The notes under the pieces: model-generated
Seen by the model: the letters and a program-made list of their open reading frames with translations, nothing else
Told to the model about the DNA's origin: nothing
Databases searched by the model: none
Position numbers and translations under genes: made by a program
Shown here: one piece after another, positions 46,710 to 57,196 of the stretch
Layout of the letters: the number at the start of each line of letters is the position of its first letter
Position numbering within the stretch: the first letter of the stretch is position 1
NCBI GenBank assembly: GCA_943737045.1
Contig: CALSFV010000251.1
Location: forward strand, 62,001 to 126,000
Reading direction: 5' to 3'
DNA: 64,000 bases
DNA from: Parapristionchus giblindavisi
Taxonomy: Eukaryota; Nematoda; Chromadorea; Rhabditida; Diplogasteridae

Positions 46710-48709
46710 TTAAACAGGGAACACATCGGGGTCACCTGCCGCGGAGTTGGAAATGCATGCCTGAAGTGGTGATTGTGAGTAGAAAAAATAGCTGGGCTCC
46801 CTTTAAAGGAAGCGTAACCTCTCTCGATGGCCTCTTCATTGCGCACACTGTTTCTCTGTTCTCTATTAACGAGATAGCGTAGAGCGTTGACGAGATCATT
46901 GAGATAGGTCACTCTCCCGTTAAAGATACAACCCATGCAAGTTTTATTTTACTCTCCGCTCTGACAAGCTGTCTCGTTGTCAAAATATTGACGATGGAGC
47001 ACTGCCAAAGCGGAGAGTTTCAAATTATTGTTGAGTGTTTGTTTAACACCTTTGTCAACGGTCTCTTCAAAACTCTACGCTCTCTCTTTGTTAGATAACA
47101 GAGAAATAGTGTGCGCGATGAAGATCCATTGAGTGAGGTCACCCTCCCTTTAAAGTTGGCCATGATCAAAAATTCAGAGATTGCGTTATGATGGGCGTTC
47201 GGAATGGAGAGAACTTATGGCAACCCAGCTGCGAAACGCCCATTAAAAGCTGATAAAGTTGTTTCAATGTCAATGTCAATAATAGGAAAATGCATACTGT
47301 GTAGTAGGCAACGAGTTCGTCGATCGTTTCGAAGAGGGTGGACTCGTCGTCGTCGTACTTCGTTGCCACTCTCAGGAACCGACGATTCGGAAGATCCATA
47401 GTTACGATGGGATAATGCCTGAAAATGGTAGGTTAAGAGCAAAGATCAAAGATCAAGAGCAAAGATCAAAGATCAAGAGCAAAGATCAAAGATTAAAGAT
47501 CAAATGAATATGGTAGGTCAAGAGCAAAGATCAAAGATCAAAGATCAAAGATCAAACCTTGCCGAGCCACTCTTGCTACGATGGACCATGTAGAGAGGAA
47601 GCTGCACGCCCAATAGCTCCAGATCAGCAGCACCCTCAATTAAGTAATCGATAAATTCTGGGCACCACTACTCCAGAAGATTTGGGTTGGAGCCTTTGAA
47701 CTGATTTAGGTAATTAATATTAAAGCTGTGATCTAGATGTTGCAGCATTTTCGTCGTTCTTCCTAATTAATCAATATATATTGTTCACAGTATATCGTAA
47801 CTTTCCATCGTCCAAGAAAAGATAAACCATTATTATTACTACTATAAGCATTCAAATTTCATACCCTGGGTAGTTGATGATAAATTTTGAATTCTTTCGG
47901 CTGCACTGCCGATTCCGCCTCACGAGACTTCAGAGCGCCGAGATATGCGGCGGCCGCAGGACTGTCCTGCTTGCTGCAATCATCGGGTTACGGTATTTGC
48001 ATGATATCGATCGATAATTACCTCGACTTCTCCATAGATGAACTCTTGCACGAAGAGTCTGAAAAGAATCAAACTTAGCATGCTCCGCCTCCTTTTCAGG
48101 CAAAATCTTGTCGTGTCAGCTTTATAGATATACACCATATTTCACTCTCCACTCTGACCATGTTATCTCGCAGACAAAGAAAACAAGAGTGTGGCTAGAG
48201 TGGAGAGTTTCATATTTCTGTAAAGTCACACCCTCACCCCCCCCCCCAATATACCACAGTTAAAGTTCATGAATTTTCACTAGTCACTTTTATGTGTTTC
48301 GTTTCGTGCATACGCACGTTGATAAAATATAAATATAATATATAATGTCTTTACCAAACTTGCTACCTTATTCGAAAGATCTTACTTGGGCTTCTAGCAT
48401 TGCCGCTTGAAACGGTGATCTCCGTGGTAGATTTCTCCGTGCGAAGATTCGCTTCTCTGCCGAAAACCTCGTTGAAGCGACCCTATAAGGGGACAGACAA
48501 TGGCACTACTCCAGAAGCCCAAATTTGGGTTGGAGTATTTGAACAGATTTAGGCAATCAGAGTGCTATAGTTGGCTAGTGACTGATCTTGCTATAGGTTT
48601 AAGAACTGTCCTGATTCGAAAGCGGGGTCGATAGTGGACAACCCTGACCTACCACAATGCATCGATGAGCTCCGTGAGCGCAGCATACAGCCGCTCCGAA
48701 CGACGCCAT
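46710..48709 (-). CDS. Small SH2-like domain protein, 7 exons (model)
   Basis: Proposed exons (minus): 48709-48653, 48482-48386, 48058-48022, 47973-47865, 47634-47558, 47418-47298, 46760-46710; phases agree, giving 182 codons plus stop. After a Ser-rich N-terminal half, KIYHQLPRGAADLELLG recalls the start of Fer-type SH2 domains (YHG.LPR), GSARHYPIV gives the conserved His-Tyr of strand D, and FETIDELVAYYT matches the C-terminal SH2 helix. SH2 domains bind phosphotyrosine. The strand carrying the FLVR arginine is not clear: either it reads YMVHRS or it is missing. No kinase domain follows; the frame stops at 46710. First exon and acceptor at 47635 are the weakest calls. A hairpin MITE lies in two introns (46952-47018, 48145-48207). 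Confidence 0.5.
46952..47018. repeat. Hairpin MITE family, copy 2
   Basis: CTCTCCGCTCTGACAAGC pairs with GCACTGCCAAAGCGGAGAG; the loop differs from other copies. Confidence 0.75.
48145..48207. repeat. Hairpin MITE family, copy 3
   Basis: Both arms carry matching changes from the consensus: CTCTCCACTCTG on the left, AGAGTGGAGAG on the right, so the stem stays paired. Confidence 0.8.
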
Positions 48710-49402
48710 GATATAGAAATGAAGAGGAAAATTGAAGTATTCGTGATCATCGTTCACTTGACAATGAGAGTGATCGCATTTACATTTATTCTTATTCTTA
48801 ATTATTATTCCATCGTATTCTACGTGGCATTAAATCGAATAACAAAGGGTTGATGGATGTCCGTGGCAGTTTGGGAGCTACTGGCGAATCTTAGAAGAAG
48901 GATTAATTATATCTGGGGAGATGTTATTTGCTATGCCGCCACTTTCAGAGCTACAGCGTTGATACATAATTGCTCATTTAAAACATTATCTTTTACAAAT
49001 CATAAAAGCTTTAATCGCAAAAATGCTTTGCACCCTCGAAACAGATGGACTAGCCCTTGTTTTATTAACTCTGATACTCTGTAAGGTATCAAAATTAGAG
49101 AATTTTATGGTTAAACAGTTCACTTGTTAGGCTCATCCCGAGACTATTCCGCTCTGGCAATGCTTTCTCGCTTTCTTTGTACACGAGAGAGCGTTGCCAG
49201 AGCGGAGAGTAAAATGAACTCGGTGAGTGTCTTTGGCAAGACCATCTACGGTAAATCGCATCTATGGCATCTATGGTCTATGGTATGGTATCTATGGTAA
49301 CGACACCTATCCGCTCGTTATACGATGAAAATGAACCGCGTTATGATCATTTTCATTGTAGATCACAAAAAATCGATAATCTGCAATTTTGGCCAAATCA
49401 AG
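48710..49402. other. Upstream of SH2-like gene; hairpin MITE copy 4
   Basis: Contains the hairpin MITE at 49149-49209 (loop in opposite orientation to copy 1) and otherwise AT-rich sequence without a recognised exon. Confidence 0.45.
49149..49209. repeat. Hairpin MITE family, copy 4
   Basis: CCGCTCTGGCAATGCTTTCT pairs with GAGAGCGTTGCCAGAGCGG; the loop GCTTTCTTTGTA is the complement of the loop in copy 1. Confidence 0.8.
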
Positions 49403-49990
49403 TGGCTAGAAAACACTATCTGAGAGAATTCAACAACTGGAATATTTTCTGGTATCGACGAAAAATGAATTTTTCTGTTTTATGTGTGATAATTACAGGC
49501 TCCATGAGTGTAGTACACTGGTACTTGGAAATTGCTTCCAATTGAAAATTCGCTTCAGGGGGTGACCACACAACAATTGGCGCCTTTTCCTAAAAGGTTG
49601 ATTTCGAACCCAATCGATTCGGGAGTGGGTGCAATCGACTCCTTGGCGAATTCTAAGAAACTATTGTCAAGGAGAGTTTTTTGATCAACGGTCAACGAAG
49701 GCTGGAATTTGGGAATTTTCGGAAAAAATTTTACATTAAATTAATTCTCACTATTTTCCCATGGCCCAGGTAAATTTTTTATTTGCTCAATATCTTCTAC
49801 ATATTATATTACACCTTCAGTTTAAAATTCATAATTTTTAAAAAATACATAATTTGTGAACGAACCCGTTTTGTAACGACAATCTGAATTGTGGTGTGCT
49901 CCGACGACGTTTCCTAATTTCTCAAATTGGTTTTTCGCTAGTTCTAAACATATTTTACCGCTGTTCTCGTCATGACTGAGCTATAGAACT

Positions 49991-50332
49991 TGTTGTGTAG
50001 ATACTCTATTCCCTATGTATATTGATCCCCTCTATTCCCTATGAATATCGATTAGAATATTTCATCATGTAAACAAGTGCACGTGCGCGATCAGACTACA
50101 CTCTCTCTGATCCGCACACTCTCTCGCCACTCTACCTCTCAGACTCTCTACTCTCTCGTGTCTGGCCCCGCCCACTCTTATGTCTGAGATTCCCAATCAG
50201 TCTAGAGTGATTCAGTCTTCCCGATCACTTCTCTGTTATTCTCTCTCTGCTGCTAATAAAGCAAGATAGTTAAACCCTTGTACTACATCACACCACACTA
50301 CACGAGAACGGGGACGAAGCTAGGACATAACA
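49991..50332 (+). repeat. 5' LTR of the gypsy element
   Basis: Contains CTCTCT-rich sequence and AATAAA at about 50264-50269, consistent with a polyadenylation signal in R. The end carries CTACACGAGAACGGGGACGA, which recurs inverted at 50566-50601. Confidence 0.95.
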
Positions 50333-50334
50333 AC

Positions 50335-50345
50335 TGGCGACCAGG
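50335..50345 (+). other. Primer-binding site, gypsy element
   Basis: TGGCGACCAGG starts 2 nt after the LTR. The first 8 nt fit tRNAs ending GGTCGCCA, as tRNA-Arg does in flies; the identity here is tentative. Confidence 0.6.
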
Positions 50346-50565
50346 ATCTACCGAGGACAACAATAGCTGTCTAAGGTATTCGAACTACAAATTATTTTCT
50401 TTTCCTTTGCTTCGTCATTTTCTTGTTGTGAAGTGCTACTGTGGTGTAGCCCGATACTGTGGTGTATCGAATCGTGTTATCAGCGCTACTAGGTGTGGCA
50501 GAGGCTGATAGAGGCTACTAGGTGTGGCAAATTGCTTGATCAGGCTACTGTGTGTGGCTAGGACT

Positions 50566-50601
50566 GTTATGTCCTTAGTTCGTCCCCGTTGTCGTGTAGT
50601 G
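50566..50601 (-). repeat. Inverted copy of the LTR 3' end in the leader
   Basis: GTTATGTCCTTAGTTCGTCC and what follows is the reverse complement of 50296-50331 with a few changes. In the RNA the two can pair into a long stem enclosing about 230 nt. Confidence 0.85.
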
Positions 50602-50609
50602 TATTGTAG

Positions 50610-52294
50610 GGGGGGGGTGACATTTCAGCAACCGACATTTCGGCAACCGACATTTCAGCAACCGCATTTCAGCAACCGACATTTCGGCAACGGGGCATAA
50701 CTCGGTTCATAGGGGTCATAGAAACTTGGGATGGGTATCATTGTGATCACCATCAGTAACACTACCGTAGTCTACCGTAACCCAGTTCGGTGGGTCAGAT
50801 CAAGTTCGGTGGGTCAGATCGGGGCATAACTCGGTTCGTAGGGGTCATAGAAACACGAGATGGGTATCAATGTGATCAGCATCAGCAACACTACCGTAAT
50901 CTACCGTAACCCAGTTCGGCGGGTCAGATCAAGTTCGGTGGGTCAGATTTCACAAAAATTGACGGAACAGCCACTACTTGTGCGAAATCATTATCAGCAA
51001 TTGCAAACTACAGTAATCTACCGTAACCCGGTTCGGTGGGTCAGATCAAGTTCCGTGTGTCAGATTTAACTAAAAATTGTCAGAATGGCCACTACGTGTG
51101 TGCTATCATTATGAGCTATTGCAAACGACCGTAATCTACCGTAACCCGGTTCGGTGGGTCAGATCAAGTTCGGTGGGTCAGATTTCACTTCCAACTGTCG
51201 GAATGGCCACTACTTGTGCGAAATCATTATGGCGTATTGCAAACTACAGTAATCTACCGTAACCCGGTTCGGTGGGTCAGATCAAGTTCGGTGGGTCATA
51301 TTCAACTAAAAATTGTTGGAATGGCCACTAAGTGAGCGATATCATTATGAGCTAGTGCAAACTACCGTACCCCAGTTCGGTGGGTCAGATTAAGTGCGAT
51401 GGGTCAGATTTCACTAAAAAATGTCCAAATGATTACTATGCGCGTGGTATGATTATGAGTTATCGTAAACTACCATTTGGACCCTTTTTAGTGAAATATG
51501 ACACATCGCACTTGATCTGACCCACCGAACCGGATTACGGTGGAATACGGTAGTTTACAATAACTCATAATTATTCCCCGCACATAGTGATCTTTTGGAC
51601 AATTTATACTGAGATCTGACCCACCGAACTTGATCTGACCCACCGAACCTGGTTACGGTAGTTTGCGATAGCTCATAATGATTTCGCACAATTAGTGGCC
51701 ATTCCGGCAGTTAGAAGTGAAATCTGACCCACCGAACTTGATCTGACCCACCGAACCGGGTTACGGTAGATTACAGTAGTTTGCAATAGCTCATAATGAT
51801 AACGCACACATAGCGGCCATTCCGACAATTTTTAGTTAAATCTGACACACGGAACTTGATCTGACCCACCGAACCGGGTTACGGTAGATTACTGTAGTTT
51901 GCAATTGCTGATAACGATTTCGCACAAGTAGTGGCTGTTCCGTCAATTTTTGTGAAATCTGTCCCACCGAACTTGATCTGACCCGCCGAACTGGGTTACG
52001 GTAGATTACGGTAGTGTTGCTGATGCTGATCACATTGATACCCAGCTCGTGTTTCTATGACCTCTACGAACCGAGTTATGCCCCGATCTGACCTACCGAA
52101 CTTGATCTGACCCACCGAACTGGGTTACGGTAGGTTACGGTAGTGTTACTGATGGTGATCACAATGATACCCATCCCAAGTTTCTATGACCCCTATGAAC
52201 CGAGTTATGCCCCGTTGCCGAAATGTCGGTTGCCGAAATGTCGGTTGCTGAAATGTCGGTTGCCGAAATGCGGTTGCTGAAATGTCACCCCCCC
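50610..52294. mobile_element. Foldback element with G-run termini in the gypsy leader
   Basis: The ends GGGGGGGTGACATTTCAGCA and the complement are flanked by the 9-bp repeat GTATTGTAG (50601-50609, 52295-52303). Each arm has iterated GACATTTCGGCAACC, then about six ~120-bp units containing CGGTTCGGTGGGTCAGATCA and ATCTACCGTAACCC. Arms meet near 51475. Same terminus style and duplication length as 17977-18588; a Mutator-like non-autonomous element is likely. No coding frame. Confidence 0.88.
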
Positions 52295-52559
52295 GTATTG
52301 TAGTGTAGCCCGATACTGTGGTGTATCGAATCGTGTTATCAGCGCTACTAGGTGTGGCAGAGGCTGATAGACTAGGTGTGGCAGAGGCTGATAGAGGCTA
52401 CTAGGTGTGGCAAATTGCTTGATCAGGCTACTGTGTGTGGCTAGGACTGATCATTGCTACTGTGTGTGGCTAGCTACTTGGTGTGGCACGATTCTGATTG
52501 GAGTAAGCCGAAGGCTCTGATCGAGTGATTTCGTCATCAACTGAAATCAAGTCAATACA

Positions 52560-55500
52560 ATGGCTGATGAATCAGAGACATTGGATATGAAATCTCTGAA
52601 AGATTTGTTTGTTGCTCAAACAAAGATGTTGGAAAAGATGATGAAGAAAGATGATTCTTCGTTCTCTGTTGATGCTGTCGAGGCAAGAATGCATGAGTTC
52701 AAGTATTCCCCTGAAGAAGACTCTACTTTTGAGTTATGGTGGAATCGACATGAAGACATCTTCGATGTTGATATGGAAGACTACGATGACGTAAAGAAGA
52801 TCCGATTGCTGTTACGTCACATGCATCCCACCGTCGAGAAAACATTCTTGGACAGTATCGTACCCATCAAATGGAGTGAGATGAAGTTGAAAGATGTCGT
52901 CGAGAAGATGACGACACTTTTCGGTGATCAGACTTCTCTATTCGAGAAACGTCGAAGGATGTTCGATTTCAGAATGTCGAGTGAAGGCATCGATGATCCA
53001 AGAGTACTCGCTGCAAGAGTGAACAGACTGGTGCAAAGTGCACAACCTGCAAAGATCGAACTGGAACAAATGAAGTGTCTAGTGTTTCTGCACGCTCTCG
53101 ATGTTCCTCGATATAGTGATGTTCACATGCTTATGCTGAAAGAGGCTCAGAATGGAAAAGATGTCACTCTCGACAAACTCATCGAAGTGTACAATCGTTC
53201 GAATCAACTGAAGAACGATTCTCGTGCTATCACAGAAGCCAACGGTAACGTGAACGCTGTCAATACACCCAAGAAGGGGGGTAAACAGATAACTGAAGAC
53301 AAGTTCACTTGTTATCGATGTGGTGACAGTCATCATTCTGATAAGTGTCGATTCAAGAATACAACTTGCCATACTTGTGGCAAGGTCGGACACATTGCTA
53401 AGGTGTGTCGCGGTGGCAGTCGCAAGCATCCGAAAGGGAAGAAGATCAAGATGATCAAAGTGAATACAATCGGCACTGACCACTACACAATCAGTGTGCG
53501 TATGCAAAACAAATCGATTGCGATGCAGATCGATACAGGAGCCGACATCACTCTCATATCAGAGGATGTGTGGAAGCAGATCGGTGCGCCCGATTGCTCG
53601 AAGGCCAACTGCCAGCCAGTGTGCGCCAATGGCTCCAAGCTGGAGATCAAAGGACGGTTCAGAGCAACTGTCGAATACGGTGGTATCTCGAAGGAAGGTG
53701 ACATCTACGTCACTTCGTCCGATATCGTACTTCTTGGAAAGGACTTCCTGAAGAAGTTGAAGGTGCTCGTCGTCAGGGATGATGCACTACCTCCAGCAGT
53801 GAAGAAGGTCACAAGTCAGCTGACCAAGAGTATCGATTATTCCAAGTGGATCGATACAGAATTTCCTGAGACTACTCAATCTGGTCTAGGAGCATGCACG
53901 AAGACGAAGGCGACTCTCAAAGTCAAGGAGGGTGCAAGGCCTGTCTTCATCAAGGCACGGCAAGTACCGTATGCTTTGACTAATGCAGTGGAGGAGGAAT
54001 TGAAACGACTGGAGGATATGGGAGCCATTAAGAAAGTAGACTATTCTGAATGGGCTGCCCCTATACTCGTCGTACCGAAGCCGAATGGTTCAATTCGCAT
54101 GTGTGCTGACTTCAGCACAGGGCTCAATGATTCCATTGAACTGCCCGCCCAGCCCCTCCCGCTACCTGAGGACATCTACGCGTCGCTCAATGGATGTACT
54201 GTATTCTCGCAGATCGATCTCGCTGATGCGTATCTGCAAGTTGAGTTGGATGATACAGCTAAGAAGCTGCTGGTCATCAACACACACAAGGGTCTCTTCC
54301 AGTATCAGAGATTGCCCTTTGGAGTGAAGGCTGCCCCTGGCATCTTCCAGAAGTTAATGGATACAATGTTAACTGGTATACAGAATGCAGTACCGTATCT
54401 CGATGATATCATCATTGGAGGTAAAACGAAAGAAGATCATGATGCAACACTATTCAGAGTGTTCACTCGCATCAAAGAGTACGGTCTCAAGACCAGAACA
54501 GCTAAGTGCTCGTTTGGTCTGGAACAAGTCAAGTTCCTCGGATTTCTGATCGACAAGAATGGTCGTCATACTGATCCGAAGAAGACCGAGGCTATTACAA
54601 CCATGCCCGAACCGGAGAATCAGGCGATGCTTCGCTCGTTTCTTGGTATGGTTACGTACTACGGACAGTACATTGAGGGCATGCACAAGCTGCGTGCGCC
54701 TCTCGATCATCTTCTGAAGAAGGATACGAAGTGGAAATGGTCAGATGCTTGTAGAGAATCGTTTCGAGAACTGAAACGGATTCTATCGTCACAGTTGAGT
54801 CTAACTCACTATGATCCGAAGAAGGAGATCGTCGTCGCTGCAGACGCATGCGAGACAGGAATCGGTGCTGTGATCATGCACAGATTTGCTGATGGAACAC
54901 TCAGAGCAGTGGCCCATGCATCTCGTACGCTCAAGCCTGCTGAGAGGAACTATGGTCAGATAGACAAGGAAGCTCTCGCTTTAGTCTATGCTGTCACCAA
55001 GTTTCACAAGTACATCTACGGTAGACGATTCACTCTTCACACTGATCATCAACCTCTTCTCGCGATATTCGGTAAACGAAAAGGCGATCATGCGTATACA
55101 GCTAAACGCATCTACAGATGGGCACAGATAATGCTCATGTACGATTACCGTATCGAGTACATCAGGACTGAGAGTTTCGCTTATGCCGATTCACTCTCGA
55201 GACTCATCAACACGAGTAAAGTGGATGTTGATGATGACATTACGGTATCGCTGATTCAAGTGGAAGAAGACGAGATCGCTTCGTTCCAGAGCTGCATGCG
55301 CAGCTTACCCCTGACATCATCCGATATCAGGAAGGAGACGGAGAAAGATTCTCTTCTCAAGGAAGTCGCGCTCTATCACAAGCGTGGTTGGCCGACTAAG
55401 ATCGTCAAGAAGAAGCCTCAATTGATGCCGTTCGAACAACGGAAGGATGATCTGAGCATCGTAGAAGGATGTCTCTTGTACCGAAGTAGAGTGATCGTCC

Positions 55501-56060
55501 CTGACACACTCAAGAAGAAGGTCCTCAAGGAACTTCATGAAGGTCATCCTGGCATAGTCCGAATGAAGGCACTCTCGAGAAGTGTCTGCTATTGGCCGAG
55601 GATTGACCAGGATATCGAGACGTTAGTCAAGTCTTGTGAACGTTGTGCATCTGCGGCTAAGTGCCCTACAAAGGTGCCACTTCAACCATGGTACTCTGCA
55701 GAGAGACCATGGCAACGTGTTCACATCGACTATGCTGGTCCGGTTAGAGGCGACTACTTTCTCGTAGTTGTCGATGCCTATTCGAAATGGCCGGAGATAT
55801 TCGTGACTAATCGAATGACAGCACAAGTAACAGTTGATCTCATGAGTGATCTTGTTGCTCGTCATGGTATTCCCGAAGTGATTGTATCTGATAATGGAAC
55901 GCAGTTCACTTCTGATCTCTTCTCTTCGTTCTGTAGTAGCAATGGCATCAAGCACATGACCATTGCTCCTTACCATCCACAGTCGAATGGTCAAGCTGAG
56001 AGATTCGTTGATACTCTCAAGCGAAGCTTGAAGAAGATGGATGGCCTACTAAAGAAGTAG
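52560..56060 (+). CDS. Gag-pol polyprotein of the gypsy element
   Basis: 1166 codons in one frame. Gag spans about residues 1-245; two zinc knuckles follow (CYRC...H...C near 251 and CHTCGKVGHIAKVC); protease DTGA near 325; reverse transcriptase with LPFGVKAAPGIFQ and catalytic YLDD at 613-616; RNase H around VAADACETGIGAV near 760; integrase zinc finger H-X3-H...C-X2-C from about 993 and catalytic D, D, E near 1056, 1110 and 1146 (HIDYAGP, SDNGTQF, GQAERF). The frame hits TAG at 56058, before the integrase C-terminal part, which continues in the -1 frame. Gag and pol are fused without a gag-pol frameshift. The ATG at 52560 is the first in frame, 256 nt after the nested foldback. Confidence 0.95.
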   Translation: MADESETLDMKSLKDLFVAQTKMLEKMMKKDDSSFSVDAVEARMHEFKYSPEEDSTFELWWNRHEDIFDVDMEDYDDVKKIRLLLRHMHPTVEKTFLDSIVPIKWSEMKLKDVVEKMTTLFGDQTSLFEKRRRMFDFRMSSEGIDDPRVLAARVNRLVQSAQPAKIELEQMKCLVFLHALDVPRYSDVHMLMLKEAQNGKDVTLDKLIEVYNRSNQLKNDSRAITEANGNVNAVNTPKKGGKQITEDKFTCYRCGDSHHSDKCRFKNTTCHTCGKVGHIAKVCRGGSRKHPKGKKIKMIKVNTIGTDHYTISVRMQNKSIAMQIDTGADITLISEDVWKQIGAPDCSKANCQPVCANGSKLEIKGRFRATVEYGGISKEGDIYVTSSDIVLLGKDFLKKLKVLVVRDDALPPAVKKVTSQLTKSIDYSKWIDTEFPETTQSGLGACTKTKATLKVKEGARPVFIKARQVPYALTNAVEEELKRLEDMGAIKKVDYSEWAAPILVVPKPNGSIRMCADFSTGLNDSIELPAQPLPLPEDIYASLNGCTVFSQIDLADAYLQVELDDTAKKLLVINTHKGLFQYQRLPFGVKAAPGIFQKLMDTMLTGIQNAVPYLDDIIIGGKTKEDHDATLFRVFTRIKEYGLKTRTAKCSFGLEQVKFLGFLIDKNGRHTDPKKTEAITTMPEPENQAMLRSFLGMVTYYGQYIEGMHKLRAPLDHLLKKDTKWKWSDACRESFRELKRILSSQLSLTHYDPKKEIVVAADACETGIGAVIMHRFADGTLRAVAHASRTLKPAERNYGQIDKEALALVYAVTKFHKYIYGRRFTLHTDHQPLLAIFGKRKGDHAYTAKRIYRWAQIMLMYDYRIEYIRTESFAYADSLSRLINTSKVDVDDDITVSLIQVEEDEIASFQSCMRSLPLTSSDIRKETEKDSLLKEVALYHKRGWPTKIVKKKPQLMPFEQRKDDLSIVEGCLLYRSRVIVPDTLKKKVLKELHEGHPGIVRMKALSRSVCYWPRIDQDIETLVKSCERCASAAKCPTKVPLQPWYSAERPWQRVHIDYAGPVRGDYFLVVVDAYSKWPEIFVTNRMTAQVTVDLMSDLVARHGIPEVIVSDNGTQFTSDLFSSFCSSNGIKHMTIAPYHPQSNGQAERFVDTLKRSLKKMDGLLKK

Positions 56061-56167
56061 TAAGGGCCTTCCTGTTACACTACAGAAGGAACCCTAACGG
56101 AAGTACACCAGGAAAGATCAGTCCCGCTGAGGCTTTCCTTGGTCGTAACCTTCGTGGAAGGATCGAT

Positions 56168-56776
56168 TTGCTCGTTCCTCGATCAACTGAGAATATCCAG
56201 AATACGGATATGAAGGAGCAGTTCGATCGAAGAAACGGTGCGGTGGACAGGAGATTCCGCATTGGAGATGAAGTGTACTATAAGAAGCACACTGGTCCTA
56301 ATCAGTCTGAATGGGTCCGTGGGACCATACTGAGAAGGAAAGGTTCAGTAATGTTCGAGATCAGTGTTGGTGAAAGGACACAGAAAGTGCATAAGAATCA
56401 GTTGAGAAGGAACGCAGGTTCTTCTAAGGATTCTCAGGGCAAAGATACGCCTATGCATATCCTGTTCGAGACATTCTGTGTACCTAAGAAAGCGAATGAT
56501 GATGAGGTCATCATTGCTGATGATGTAGCTGAGACAACTTCGACGGCAGCATCACCAACGACAGCATCCCCGCCTCGTGCACCTACCGTATCTCCACGTC
56601 GATCAACTACCGTATCGCCGACACGTTCACCTACCGTACGCTCTCCAGCTCAACGCAGGGCAAGCCTGACGAGACCGCCGCAGCAACAACAACGCTCGCC
56701 ACTGAGACGGTCCAGCAGAACCCGTAACGCTCCCAAGAAGTTGGATGTCAATCCAAAGAAGAAGACATACCACTAA
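56168..56776 (+). pseudogene. Integrase C-terminal part, -1 frame
   Basis: The frame is open from about 56045 and supplies the expected sequence after the DDE core (VVRAFLLHYRRNPNG, then ISPAEAFLGR and an SH3-like GDEVYYKKH...WVRGTILRRKG). The tail is Pro/Ser/Thr-rich with (SPT)-type repeats. No convincing slippery heptamer lies at the junction, so a one-base loss or gain is more likely than programmed frameshifting. Confidence 0.8.
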
Positions 56777-56844
56777 GTGGTCTTGTTGATTCATTGTATC
56801 GTTTTCTCGTAATTGATTCATATTTCTGTAAGATGTTCCATCTT

Positions 56845-56854
56845 AGAGGGGAGG
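56845..56854 (+). other. Polypurine tract of the gypsy element
   Basis: AGAGGGGAGG abuts the 3' LTR. Confidence 0.85.
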
Positions 56855-57196
56855 TGTTGTGTAGATACTCTATTCCCTATGTATATTGATCCCCTCTATT
56901 CCCTATGAATATCGATTAGAATATTTCATCATGTAAACAAGTGCACGTGCGCGATCAGACTACACTCTCTCTGATCCGCACACTCTCTCGCCACTCTACC
57001 TCTCAGACTCTCTACTCTCTCGTGTCTGGCCCCGCCCACTCTTATGTCTGAGATTCCCAATCAGTCTAGAGTGATTCAGTCTTCCCGATCACTTCTCTGT
57101 TATTCTCTCTCTGCTGCTAATAAAGCAAGATAGTTAAACCCTTGTACTACATCACACCACACTACACGAGAACGGGGACGAAGCTAGGACATAACA
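56855..57196 (+). repeat. 3' LTR of the gypsy element
   Basis: No difference from 49991-50332 seen by eye, which implies a young insertion. Confidence 0.95.

Larger units (their letters stand above)
49991..57196 (+). mobile_element. Ty3/gypsy LTR retrotransposon
   Basis: The 342-bp LTRs 49991-50332 and 56855-57196 look identical (TGTTGTG...ATAACA). The 5-bp repeat GAACT is at 49986-49990 and 57197-57201. A tRNA-type primer site follows the 5' LTR, a purine tract precedes the 3' LTR, and the coding order is gag, protease, reverse transcriptase, RNase H, integrase, as in Ty3/gypsy. No envelope gene. A foldback element (50610-52294) interrupts the leader and one frame break lies in integrase, so this copy is probably not fully active. 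Confidence 0.96.

Noticed and set aside
47298..47418. Tyrosine kinase following the SH2-like exon
   Set aside because: No glycine loop, HRD or DFG motif was found downstream; the frame ends at 46710.
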